A model generated the notes under the pieces. The model made no database searches. It was not told the origin of the DNA and saw only the letters and a list, made by a program, of their open reading frames with translations. A DNA stretch of 64,000 bases from positions 1 to 64,000 of the forward strand of contig CAVCFO010000008.1 in assembly GCA_963601575.1 (NCBI GenBank), given 5' to 3'. Source of the DNA: CAG-238 sp963601575. Its GTDB lineage: Bacteria > Bacillota > Clostridia > Peptostreptococcales > Anaerovoracaceae. Position numbers and translations under genes: made by a program. Shown here one piece after another: positions 42,950 through 51,635 of the stretch; position 1 is the stretch's first letter; every line of letters begins with the position of its first letter.

Positions 42950-43570
42950 ATGGCAAGATATACAGAAGCAAACTGCAAACTGTGCAGAAGAGAAGGTCAA
43001 AAGCTTTTCTTAAAAGGTGAAAGATGCTACAGCGGTAAATGCGCACTCGAGAAGAGAAATTACGCTCCCGGACAGCACGGTCAGGCAAGAAAGAAAGTAT
43101 CCGACTATGGTCTTCAGCTGAGAGAAAAGCAAAAAGCAAAGAGATTCTACGGAATGCAGGAGACTCAGTTCAGAAACTTATTCGAAAAAGCTGCTAAGAA
43201 GCAAGGTAAGACAGGTGAAAACCTCCTTATCCTGCTCGAGACAAGACTTGATAATGTTGTTTTCAGACTTGGATTTGCGGCTTCCAGAAAAGAAGCAAGA
43301 CAGCTCGTAACTCACGGTCACTTCACCGTAAATGGCAAGAAGGCTAACATCCCATCGATGGAAGTTAAAGCCGGCGATGTTGTTGCGGTAAAGGCGAAGA
43401 GCCAGAGCTCGCCGAAGTTCAAAGAAATCAAGGAAATGTCAATCACAGTACCTAGCTGGATGACAGTTGACGTTGATAAATTAGAAGGTAAAGTTGTAAC
43501 TCTGCCAAACAGAGACGAAATCGATACTCCGATTGCAGAGCACTTGATCGTCGAGTTGTATTCCAAGTAA
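42950..43570 (+). CDS. rpsD: 30S ribosomal protein uS4, zinc-containing form
   Basis: Primary 16S-binding assembly protein; in other bacteria S4 represses its own operon. 206 residues. The N-terminus has four cysteines (CKLCRREGQ, CYSGKCALEKR), the zinc form. The S4 RNA-binding domain reads LETRLDNVVFRLGFAASRKE. Followed by an unusual 176-bp structured spacer before rpoA. Confidence 0.97.
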   Translation: MARYTEANCKLCRREGQKLFLKGERCYSGKCALEKRNYAPGQHGQARKKVSDYGLQLREKQKAKRFYGMQETQFRNLFEKAAKKQGKTGENLLILLETRLDNVVFRLGFAASRKEARQLVTHGHFTVNGKKANIPSMEVKAGDVVAVKAKSQSSPKFKEIKEMSITVPSWMTVDVDKLEGKVVTLPNRDEIDTPIAEHLIVELYSK

Positions 43571-43696
43571 GAACCTGTCAAGAGGCGGGTAGTATTTGTT
43601 TCACAAATCTCCACCCTCAGGCTCTTGACAGAACCTTGTTACAGGTATCTGACAAGCGTATACCTGTAATAATGAACCTGTCAAGAGGCGGGTAGT
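43571..43696 (+). promoter_or_regulatory. Direct-repeat RNA switch-like element between rpsD and rpoA
   Basis: An identical 23-bp sequence (starting GAACCTGTCAAGAGG) occurs at 43571-43593 and 43674-43696. CTCTTGACAG (43622-43631), between them, is perfectly complementary to CTGTCAAGAG in both copies, so two hairpins exclude each other. The first encloses an inner ATTTGT/ACAAAT stem; between the copies is a perfect TTACAGGTAT/ATACCTGTAA hairpin (43639-43669). Confidence 0.65.
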
Positions 43697-43746
43697 GCCT
43701 CGAGATACGTTATTGCGAAACTTGGAATTAGAAGGAGGTTTTTTTA

Positions 43747-44691
43747 GTGATCGAAATCGAAAAACCAACAATCAATAAATATATTGATGAAGATGGAAAC
43801 TACGGCAAGTTCGTAGTAGAGCCTCTGGAAAGAGGCTACGGCACAACTCTTGGCAACGCGCTCAGAAGAATCCTTCTCAGCTCGCTTCCGGGAGCAGCAG
43901 TCACATCAGTAAAAATCGACGGAGTACTTCACGAGTTTTCAACAATACCGGGAGTAAAGGAAGATGTCACGGAAATCATCCTCAACCTCAAGAAGCTTGC
44001 AATAAGATTAAACGGAGAAAATACCAAGAGAGTTATCATCAACGCGGTTGGTCCAAAAGAAGTAACCGCAGCTGATATCATCTGCGACTCCGATATCGAA
44101 ATTTTCAATCCGGATTTGCATATAGCAGCTCTGGAGGAAAATGCAACGCTGGTCATGGAGGTTAACCTCGCAAGAGGCAGAGGTTATGTTCCGGCGGAGA
44201 TGAACAAGACCGAGAATACACCGATTTCGGTAATTCCGGTAGATTCAATCTATACTCCTGTCAGAAAAGTTAATTTTACGGTAGAGAATACCAGAGTCGG
44301 CCAGGTAACAGACTACGATAGACTCGTACTTGAGATCTGGACGGACGGTTCAATCACCCCTGAGGAGGGAGTTTCCATCGGAGCAAAGATCATGCAGGAA
44401 CACCTTAACCTGTTTATCCAGCTCACCGATATCACCGGAGCTATGGAAATCATGGTTGAAAAGGAAGAAGACCAGAAGGAAAAGGCTCTCGAAATGACTA
44501 TTGAAGAGCTTGAGCTTTCGGTTCGTTCCTTCAACTGCCTGAAGAGAGCGGCAATCAATACCGTAGAAGAGCTTACGCAGAAGTCAGAGGATGACATGAT
44601 GAAGGTTAGAAACCTCGGAAAGAAATCCCTTGACGAAGTAAAAGCAAAACTTGAAGAACTGGGACTCGGTTTGAAGCCGAGTGATGAATAG
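43747..44691 (+). CDS. rpoA: RNA polymerase subunit alpha
   Basis: Assembles RNA polymerase and binds activators and UP elements. 314 residues: N-terminal dimer domain (FVVEPLERGYGTTLGNALRR, then LLSSLPGAAVTSVKIDG) and C-terminal domain (LELSVRSFNCLKRAAINTVE, RNLGKKSLDEVKAKL). Start is GTG at 43747 after AAGGAGG. Preceded by the direct-repeat spacer. Confidence 0.97.
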   Translation: MIEIEKPTINKYIDEDGNYGKFVVEPLERGYGTTLGNALRRILLSSLPGAAVTSVKIDGVLHEFSTIPGVKEDVTEIILNLKKLAIRLNGENTKRVIINAVGPKEVTAADIICDSDIEIFNPDLHIAALEENATLVMEVNLARGRGYVPAEMNKTENTPISVIPVDSIYTPVRKVNFTVENTRVGQVTDYDRLVLEIWTDGSITPEEGVSIGAKIMQEHLNLFIQLTDITGAMEIMVEKEEDQKEKALEMTIEELELSVRSFNCLKRAAINTVEELTQKSEDDMMKVRNLGKKSLDEVKAKLEELGLGLKPSDE

Positions 44692-44718
44692 AACTTGCAA
44701 TGAAAGGAGAATCTTAAA

Positions 44719-45060
44719 ATGCCAGGATACAGAAAACTGGGCAGACCTTCGGCTCACAGAAAATCCATGCTGAGAAACCTTGTAACTGATTTGTTCAGAG
44801 AAGGAAGAATCCAGACTACGGATTGCAGAGCAAAGGAAGCCGGAAGACAAGCAGAAAAGTTGATTACTTTGGCAAAACGCGGTGATCTTCACGCAAGAAG
44901 ACAGGTGCTTGCATACGTTTTTGACGAAACGGTTGTAACCAAGCTCTTTGAAGAAATCGCGCCTAAGTATGAAGACAGAAACGGCGGATATACAAGAATT
45001 CTTAAGTTAGGACCTCGTCAGGGCGACTGCGCTGAAGTTGTTTTCTTAGAATTAGTATAA
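44719..45060 (+). CDS. rplQ: 50S ribosomal protein bL17
   Basis: Last gene of the ribosomal operon. 113 residues with MPGYRKLGRPSAHRKSMLRN, TDLFREGRIQTTDCRAKEA and GGYTRILKLGPRQGDCAE. Followed after 11 bp by a strong terminator. Confidence 0.97.
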   Translation: MPGYRKLGRPSAHRKSMLRNLVTDLFREGRIQTTDCRAKEAGRQAEKLITLAKRGDLHARRQVLAYVFDETVVTKLFEEIAPKYEDRNGGYTRILKLGPRQGDCAEVVFLELV

Positions 45061-45071
45061 GGATATAATGA

Positions 45072-45102
45072 AAAAAGAGCTGCCGGCAGGGCAGCTCTTT
45101 TT
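45072..45102 (+). terminator. Terminator of the ribosomal operon
   Basis: AAAAAGAGCTGC (45072-) pairs with GCAGCTCTTTTT around CGGCAGG; 12-bp stem ending in a T-run. Confidence 0.92.
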
Positions 45103-45162
45103 GATATAGAAAATTTCGGGCTAGGTATTGCAAAAGCGCCAAAAATGTGCTAACATAATGTC

Positions 45163-45250
45163 AAGAGACAAGGTCTTTCGACTTTGCCGATAGAGGGATT
45201 AGGCTTTTACAGCCTCGCCGCTCTTGGTTGTAGCAGGAGCGGCTTTTTTT
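45163..45250 (+). ncRNA. Candidate small RNA downstream of rplQ
   Basis: A consensus-like promoter (TTGCAA 45128-45133, 17-bp spacer, TAACAT 45151-45156) precedes about 88 nt that fold into three stems: CAAGGTC/GACTTTG (loop TTTC), AGGC/GCCT, and terminator GCCGCTC/GAGCGGC (45217-45243) with seven T (45244-45250). No open frame with a binding site lies inside. Part or all could be a known ribosomal-operon downstream motif such as L17DE, which I cannot test here. The rest of the gap to 45338 is featureless. Confidence 0.55.
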
Positions 45251-45338
45251 ATGCTCGAAATCGTGATCCGTAAATACTTAAATGTAATCGTAATCTTCAT
45301 TCTTACCGCCTCTTTCGAAACAAGTGTTTTTGCAAGAT

Positions 45339-46901
45339 TTAGACCAGGCAAGAGCCGGTCATTTCCGGCGGGGCATCGAGCCCCATCAGGGATAGCATGG
45401 TGGGCGCGATGTCGGCGAGCTTTGGCTCGCCAGGCAAATCCTCACGAAATTTGCAAGGGGCATCGCTGATGTGGACTAGCGGTACCGGGTTTGTCGAATG
45501 CGAGGTCACGGGGCTTCCGCCTGCATCCAGCATCACATCAGCGTTGCCATGGTCGGCCGTCAGGAGGATTTGCCCCCCCGCCGAAAGAACCGCAGATGCC
45601 ACCCTTTCCACGCACACATCAAGAGCCTCGATAGCCTTCACCGCGGCATCAAATACTCCCGTATGTCCAACCATGTCGGCATTGGCAAAGTTAAGGATGA
45701 TGGCATCATACATGCCGCTTTCGATCTTTTCTATAACCTTGCCTGTGACTTCATATGCGCTCATCTGGGGCGCAAGATCGTAGGTTGCAACCTTCGGGGA
45801 CGGGATCAAAATCCTGTCTTCGAGAGGATTCGGAGCTTCTATGCCGCCATTAAAGAAGAATGTAACATGCGCATATTTTTCGGTTTCTGCGATGCGAAGC
45901 TGCGAAAGTCCCTTGGATGAGAGATACTCGCCGAGGGTATTTTTTATCCTCTGAGGCGGGAAAGCCACCTCTACATTCGGCATCGCAGCGTCATATTGGG
46001 TCATGCAGACATAAATAAGATCCTCGAGATATTTTTTTCGTGCAAAACCGTCAAAGTCAGGATCTACGAAGGCGCGGGTGATTTCCCTCGCACGATCCGG
46101 GCGGAAGTTGCAGAATATGACTGAATCACCGCCTGCAACGGGCACTGAGTCCTCGCATACTGCCGGCAGGACAAATTCATCTGTGATACCTTGCGCATAA
46201 GAATTTTTTAATACCTCAGAGGCGGAGGCGCAGTGGGGAGCATCGAGCAGGGTGAGGGCATCGTAGGCCCTCTCGAGGCGCTCCCAGCGTTTATCGCGAT
46301 CCATGGCATAATATCTCCCGGAAACGACGCCGATCCTAAGAGCCGGGATTTCATTTCTAAGTTTTTCGATTTCTTCGATATATCGGATTCCGGAGGTGGG
46401 CGAAACATCCCTGCCGTCCATAAAAGAGTGAAGCTCTATGCGAGGAACGCCGCGCTTTGCAGCCAGCCTAACCGTCGCCTTGATATGCTCGATATGGCTG
46501 TGAACGCCGCCGTCCGATAAGAGCCCGAAGATATGAAGGGTTGAATTTCTCTCTATTGCATGGTCTATTGCCTTCTTCAGAGCGGGATTTTCGGCAAAGG
46601 TCCCATCTTCTATTGCCTTTGTGATGCGCGTAAGCTCCTGATAGACTATGCGCCCGGCGCCGATATTGAGATGCCCAACCTCAGAATTTCCCATTTGACC
46701 TTCCGGAAGGCCCACTGAGGCGCCGCTTGCCGCAAGGCTCGTATGAGGATAGGTTTTGAATATTCTGTCAAGATTCGGGGTGCGGGCCGCCTTGACGGCG
46801 TTGCCATATTCCGACGGGTTCAGTCCGAATCCGTCCAGGATCATTAGCATCGCAGGGCGCTTTGCACCTTGCGATTTCTTTTGTATATTTATATCTGCCA
46901 T
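45339..46901 (-). CDS. gpmI: 2,3-bisphosphoglycerate-independent phosphoglycerate mutase
   Basis: Interconverts 3- and 2-phosphoglycerate using two Mn ions and a serine. 520 residues of the alkaline-phosphatase superfamily. The catalytic serine lies in GQMGNSEVGHLNIGAGR; LDGFGLNP gives the first metal ligand, HSFMDGRDVSPTSG the substrate loop, and NFANADMVGHTG and TADHGNADVM the remaining ligands. It is divergent from addA; the other glycolytic genes are not here. Confidence 0.95.
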   Translation of the reverse strand: MADINIQKKSQGAKRPAMLMILDGFGLNPSEYGNAVKAARTPNLDRIFKTYPHTSLAASGASVGLPEGQMGNSEVGHLNIGAGRIVYQELTRITKAIEDGTFAENPALKKAIDHAIERNSTLHIFGLLSDGGVHSHIEHIKATVRLAAKRGVPRIELHSFMDGRDVSPTSGIRYIEEIEKLRNEIPALRIGVVSGRYYAMDRDKRWERLERAYDALTLLDAPHCASASEVLKNSYAQGITDEFVLPAVCEDSVPVAGGDSVIFCNFRPDRAREITRAFVDPDFDGFARKKYLEDLIYVCMTQYDAAMPNVEVAFPPQRIKNTLGEYLSSKGLSQLRIAETEKYAHVTFFFNGGIEAPNPLEDRILIPSPKVATYDLAPQMSAYEVTGKVIEKIESGMYDAIILNFANADMVGHTGVFDAAVKAIEALDVCVERVASAVLSAGGQILLTADHGNADVMLDAGGSPVTSHSTNPVPLVHISDAPCKFREDLPGEPKLADIAPTMLSLMGLDAPPEMTGSCLV

Positions 46902-47023
46902 TTATCTTCCTGCTTTCTGATATTTTCTATTTTTATTTTACCAAATTTGCGGGCTAAAAAACAGTATCGAGGGGAAATTTTTTATGTTAGAATATACATA
47001 GCGAAAAGAAATGAGGGAAATGT

Positions 47024-50000
47024 ATGAACTGGAGCAAGGAACAGGCAAGAGCGATCGAGCTTAGAAACAAAAATATTCTGGTGGCGGCAGCGGCAGGCTC
47101 AGGCAAGACCGCAGTTCTCGTGGAGAGGATCAAGCGCCTCATACTCGAGGAGGGCTGCGGCATCGATGAGATGCTCATAGTCACATTTACCAATGCCGCG
47201 GCATCCGAGATGAAGGAAAAGATAGAAAATGCGATCCAAAAGGAAATAGAGGAGAGCCCTCAGGAAGCGCCTGCGCTAAAAAAGCAGCTAGACCTCCTTC
47301 CGCTTGCGAATATCAGCACCTTCCATGCCTTCGCCCTGGATGTGATAAGAAGGTATTTCTATATAATCGACATCGACCCCAGCTTCAAGATCTGCGATAA
47401 TATTCAGCAGGAACTGCTAAAGGAGCAGGCGCTGGACGAGCTTCTTCGCGAATATTTTGAAGAGGCGAGTCCAGAGTTTTTCGCATTTCTTAATAAATAT
47501 AGCGGCGACAGAAGCGACAACCGGTTCAGACAGACGGTGCGAAAAACCTTCGAGATAATTCAAAGCCTGCCGGAGCCCTTCGAATGGCTCGAAGGGGCTA
47601 CAAGCGAGCTTGGCGCAGATTTTGAGAGCTTTTTACATGGCAAAATCTGCGGCTTCATTTTTGATGAAGCAAGGAATAGGCTCGCAGATGCTAAAGAAAG
47701 CCTTGCGAAGGTAGCAGAAATGGCCACGGCCTCCGGCCACGCGGGATTTTGCGAGATTGCGGGCATATATATGAGGCTTGCAGAAAGTCTCCTCGAAAAG
47801 GCCGAGAGCGAGGACTTCGAAGCCTTTCGCGCGCATCTTGCGGAGGCGAAGATGCCTACGCTTTCCAAAAAATATTTCAGGCCCGATGATACCCATTCGC
47901 AAGCTGCGGCGGACGAGTACAAGGAGATGCTAGAAAATGCCAGAATACCGCTAAAAGAAGCGGTAAGCACGCTAAAAAAGGACTATTTTTATGACAGCCT
48001 CAAGAATTTGCATGCCGAGATCATGGGAACCCGAAAGGACGCAGAATTTTTCCTGAAAATCATGCGAGATTACGATGCGATATTTGGGCAGCTGAAGAAA
48101 GAGCGCGGCCTTGCGGACTTTGCGGATATAGAGCATTTTGCCTTCGAAATCCTAAAGGATGAGGAGGTTTGCAATTACTACCGCGAAAAGTTCGCATATA
48201 TATTTATCGATGAATATCAGGACAGCAATATCCTGCAAGAGGCGCTGATTTCGCGTATATGCCGAAAAAATAATATTTTTATGGTCGGCGATGTGAAGCA
48301 GAGCATATATAAATTCAGGCTCGCAGAACCTGAGATTTTCCAGAGCAAGTATATGGCCTTCGCAGAGGAAGCAAGGAAAGCAGCAGAAAATGGCAAGGAG
48401 AGCCTTTCCGAAAAAATAGATTTGAATAAGAATTTCCGAAGCAAGAAGTCTGTGATAGACTTCATCAACCGGATTTTTGAAGGCATAATGCCAGGCTATG
48501 ATGAGAATGCGGCGCTCAACCTTGGCGATAGCCATGGAGAAGAATGTAATTTTGCTCCGAAGCTTTTTCTGGCGGAGACGCCTTGGGATAATGAAGACGA
48601 GATCGATGATGAGCTGAAGAATATGATCAAGGCCGAGAAGGAAGCGCTGGCCGCATCGAAGATCATCAAGGACTCCCTCGGAAAGACCATATTCGACAGC
48701 AAGAAGGGATGTGAAAGGCCGCTTGCGAAGGGAGATATCGTAATTCTATCCCGCGGGATAAAAAATTACGGAGACATATTTTATAAGATACTTACGGATA
48801 ACAACTTGCCGGCCTATGTGGACGACAGCGACGGCTATTTCGATACGATGGAAATAAATATTTTCATGTCACTACTTGCGATAATCGATAACGAAAAGCA
48901 GGATATTCCGCTGCTTACGGTGATGCGCTCGGAGATCTTCGGATTTTCGATCCAGGAGCTTGCAAGGATCAGGATCGCAGCCTATCAAAGCGGGCATGAG
49001 GAGGATTCCGAAGGGAAATCGCCGCGAAAAAGAGCAATTTCGTATCACGATGCATTTGTTAGCTACGCGAAAAATGGGGCTAACAAAGAGCTGGCTGGCA
49101 AGTGTTTGCAAGCTATTCAGAGGCTTGCCAAGTGGCGGGATGCGGCGCGCATGCTGCCGCTTGAAGAGCTTGTTTGGCAGCTGATGCTGGATACCGGATT
49201 TTATATCGCCATGGGCGCAATGCCGTCCGGCGCGAGGAGACAGGCAAATCTCAGGGCTCTTTGCGACAAGGCTCTCGCCTACAGAAAATCTCAAGGAGGA
49301 TCCCTATATGGATTCATGCAATATATAGATGCCGTCAAGCAGCACAAGGTCAGCATGGGACAGGTCAAAATGGCGGCAGAGGGCGATGATACGATTCGTA
49401 TAATGACGATACACAAATCGAAGGGCCTCGAATTTCCAATGGTTCTCATAGCGGGAGTCTGCCGCCGCCTCAACTATACGAGGATGGGGCGCGATATAGC
49501 AATTCATAAGGATATCGGCATCGGCTTTCCGATCGTAAACTACGAGAAAAGCCATATGAAGACGAGCATCATACAGAATGTGATCCGCAGGAGGCTCCAC
49601 CGCGAGGAGGTAGAGGAAGAAAAGAGAATTCTCTACGTCGCGATGACAAGAGCAAAGGATATCCTCTACCTCCTCGGTATGACAGACGACTATAATGATG
49701 AGATAGAGCGCATTGCAAAGTCCGCACCGGGGGACTTATCATATTTTTCCATGTGCGGATGCATCGCTTATCAAGATCCCGAGGCGAGGGGATATGTAAG
49801 CGGCGATGATCTTATGAACCTGTCGGAGGGGAAGCGCCGATATGCTGCGCGCGCCCTTGCGCTGCTCGAAATTCCGGAGGGCGCGCCTCAGGAAAACGGA
49901 TCGCAAATAGGCGATGGAAAGTTATATGATGAAATAGAGGGCAGAATGTCATTTGAATATCCGTTCGCAGAGGATCTTTTGCGAAAGTCAAAATATGCCG

Positions 50001-50914
50001 TAAGCGAGCTTGCGGAAAGAGATGGGCGCGATATTTCGCTCCCCGAGCCAAGGAGCTTTGCACAAGGCACAAGGCTGAGCGCGGCGCAGGTTGGAACTAT
50101 CACGCATAAGGTGCTGGAAAAGATCGACTTTGCAGGCTGGGGCAAGCGCTGCGCCGCTACTGAGGGAGCAAGCTCTGCCCGGCCGCGCGCCTCCGCAAAG
50201 GAGCGTCGCGATGCCGAAAGCTATGTTGCATCGCTCATTTGCGATATGGTCATGGACGAGTTCCTGACCGAGGCGGAGGCAGAGGCGATAGATAGGGAAA
50301 AGATCGCACAGCTCATGCTATCGCCTCTGGGCCGCCGCATGGCGGCGGCCGGCGCGGCCGCGGCGCGGTATAAATCCGCTGCCGCAAAAGATGCAGGGGG
50401 TGCCTTCGCAAAGGGCGGCAGCACCGATTTCCTTGGCCTTCAGCGCGAGAAGCCGTTTAATCTGGTTGTTGATGCAGCGGAGCTTATGCCGGTGGAAACC
50501 AAGCGATGCGGCATTCACAGCGCCGCAGGATGCAGCCATATCACAGCAAGGCCCACTGGCAAAGGCACTCAGCCTGAAGCCGTCGCGCAGCCGCATGCAG
50601 GCCCGGTAAGAACCGCCCCGCAGCCGGATGCAGGCCCGGCAAGAACCGCCATACAGCCGGATGCCGGCGCCCGGTCGATTGTGCAAGGCATAATCGACTG
50701 CTTCTTCGAAGAAGAAGGCGGGCTCGTCCTTGTGGATTACAAGACCACGAATGTGCGGAGCAAGGACGAGCTCGCCGGGCGATGCGAGAGCATCCGCAAA
50801 AGATATGCTGCCCAAATTAACCTTTATCGCAGGGCGCTCGAAGAAGCAACCGGAAAGCGCGTAAAAGAAGCCTATCTATATCTAACCAACATCGGCGAAG
50901 TAATCAAGATGTAG
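47024..50914 (+). CDS. addA: AddAB-type helicase-nuclease subunit AddA
   Basis: ATP-dependent 3'-5' helicase and nuclease for double-strand break repair. 1296 residues. UvrD-like motor: motif I AAAGSGKTAVL (about 25-35), motif II FIDEYQDSN, motif III VGDVKQSIYKFR, motif V IMTIHKSKGLEFP and motif VI LYVAMTRAKDILYL. C-terminal RecB-type nuclease with VLVDYKT at about 1238-1244 and a Q-x-x-x-Y motif after it. An Ala/Gly/Pro-rich insertion with QPDAGPARTA-like repeats lies at about 1179-1217, just before the nuclease core. No addB is adjacent. A TATACA near 46994 may be the -10; GAGGGAAA precedes the start. Confidence 0.92.
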   Translation: MNWSKEQARAIELRNKNILVAAAAGSGKTAVLVERIKRLILEEGCGIDEMLIVTFTNAAASEMKEKIENAIQKEIEESPQEAPALKKQLDLLPLANISTFHAFALDVIRRYFYIIDIDPSFKICDNIQQELLKEQALDELLREYFEEASPEFFAFLNKYSGDRSDNRFRQTVRKTFEIIQSLPEPFEWLEGATSELGADFESFLHGKICGFIFDEARNRLADAKESLAKVAEMATASGHAGFCEIAGIYMRLAESLLEKAESEDFEAFRAHLAEAKMPTLSKKYFRPDDTHSQAAADEYKEMLENARIPLKEAVSTLKKDYFYDSLKNLHAEIMGTRKDAEFFLKIMRDYDAIFGQLKKERGLADFADIEHFAFEILKDEEVCNYYREKFAYIFIDEYQDSNILQEALISRICRKNNIFMVGDVKQSIYKFRLAEPEIFQSKYMAFAEEARKAAENGKESLSEKIDLNKNFRSKKSVIDFINRIFEGIMPGYDENAALNLGDSHGEECNFAPKLFLAETPWDNEDEIDDELKNMIKAEKEALAASKIIKDSLGKTIFDSKKGCERPLAKGDIVILSRGIKNYGDIFYKILTDNNLPAYVDDSDGYFDTMEINIFMSLLAIIDNEKQDIPLLTVMRSEIFGFSIQELARIRIAAYQSGHEEDSEGKSPRKRAISYHDAFVSYAKNGANKELAGKCLQAIQRLAKWRDAARMLPLEELVWQLMLDTGFYIAMGAMPSGARRQANLRALCDKALAYRKSQGGSLYGFMQYIDAVKQHKVSMGQVKMAAEGDDTIRIMTIHKSKGLEFPMVLIAGVCRRLNYTRMGRDIAIHKDIGIGFPIVNYEKSHMKTSIIQNVIRRRLHREEVEEEKRILYVAMTRAKDILYLLGMTDDYNDEIERIAKSAPGDLSYFSMCGCIAYQDPEARGYVSGDDLMNLSEGKRRYAARALALLEIPEGAPQENGSQIGDGKLYDEIEGRMSFEYPFAEDLLRKSKYAVSELAERDGRDISLPEPRSFAQGTRLSAAQVGTITHKVLEKIDFAGWGKRCAATEGASSARPRASAKERRDAESYVASLICDMVMDEFLTEAEAEAIDREKIAQLMLSPLGRRMAAAGAAAARYKSAAAKDAGGAFAKGGSTDFLGLQREKPFNLVVDAAELMPVETKRCGIHSAAGCSHITARPTGKGTQPEAVAQPHAGPVRTAPQPDAGPARTAIQPDAGARSIVQGIIDCFFEEEGGLVLVDYKTTNVRSKDELAGRCESIRKRYAAQINLYRRALEEATGKRVKEAYLYLTNIGEVIKM

Positions 50915-51012
50915 CGGCAAGACCTCCCAAAACTCCGGCAGCGCAAGTATTTATTATTTATGTACATTTTAAGAATTATGATATATAATGTTGATAAAAG
51001 GAGGCGCAAGAC

Positions 51013-51315
51013 ATGACGGACAGAATTTATTCGATCCCCGAAATCCAGAGAATTTTGAGCCCTATATTCATGCGTAATGGAGTGAAGCGCGCGGTTTTAT
51101 TTGGCTCCTATGGCAAACAAAATGCCGGGGAAAAGAGCGATGTGGATCTGCTTGTGGACAGTGGCTTACACGGACTGAAATTTATCGGGCTGGGAGAGGA
51201 AATTCGAGCGGCACTTGACAAAGAGGTTGACCTGTTCGATGTTTCTCACATTGAGCCTGCCTCAAGAATTGAAAAAGAAATTGGAAGAACGGGGGTATTG
51301 TTATATGAAAAATAG
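51013..51315 (+). CDS. MNT-domain nucleotidyltransferase antitoxin (MntA-like)
   Basis: 100-residue minimal nucleotidyltransferase. Motif GS-x10-D-x-D is intact: Gly31-Ser32, Asp43, Asp45, with a third Asp in KEVDLFD. In characterised type VII pairs MntA adds AMP to the HepT toxin and inactivates it. AAGGAGG precedes the start and the gene overlaps the next by 11 bp. The combination with a HepT-like gene makes the call firm, though activity is inferred. Confidence 0.88.
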   Translation: MTDRIYSIPEIQRILSPIFMRNGVKRAVLFGSYGKQNAGEKSDVDLLVDSGLHGLKFIGLGEEIRAALDKEVDLFDVSHIEPASRIEKEIGRTGVLLYEK

Positions 51316-51625
51316 AGCGATACTCTTAAAGATAATTGAGCATATTGATAAAATTCAAAATTATTGTGCGGGCGAAACATACGAATCTTTTTCCCAAAAC
51401 TCACAACTCGCAGAGGCTTGCGTGTTTAACCTAAGTCAAATGGGCGAAATGGTAAACCGATTAGACGATGATTTTATTGAGAAAAATAACACTATACCGT
51501 GGCATCAAATAAGAGGGTTAAGAAATCGAATCATACATGATTACGAAGGAGTTAATTTGCATCTTGTTTGGGAAGTCATAGAAAACGATTTGCCGGTGCT
51601 GAAAGAAACACTGTCGGAAATATAG
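51305..51625 (+). CDS. HepT-like RNase toxin (DUF86)
   Basis: 106 residues, HEPN fold. The catalytic R-x4-H-x-Y motif is Arg73, His78 and Tyr80 (RNRIIHDY). In this family HepT is an RNase, inactivated when the paired MNT enzyme adenylylates the motif tyrosine. ATG at 51305 lies inside the end of the MNT gene; it is likely translationally coupled. Convergent with the flavodoxin-ferredoxin gene ten bases on. Confidence 0.88.
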   Translation: MKNRAILLKIIEHIDKIQNYCAGETYESFSQNSQLAEACVFNLSQMGEMVNRLDDDFIEKNNTIPWHQIRGLRNRIIHDYEGVNLHLVWEVIENDLPVLKETLSEI

Positions 51626-51635
51626 TTCACAGCCC

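Noticed and set aside
45224..45469. 81-codon plus frame after rplQ
   Set aside because: Begins inside the terminator of the candidate small RNA and runs antisense into gpmI.
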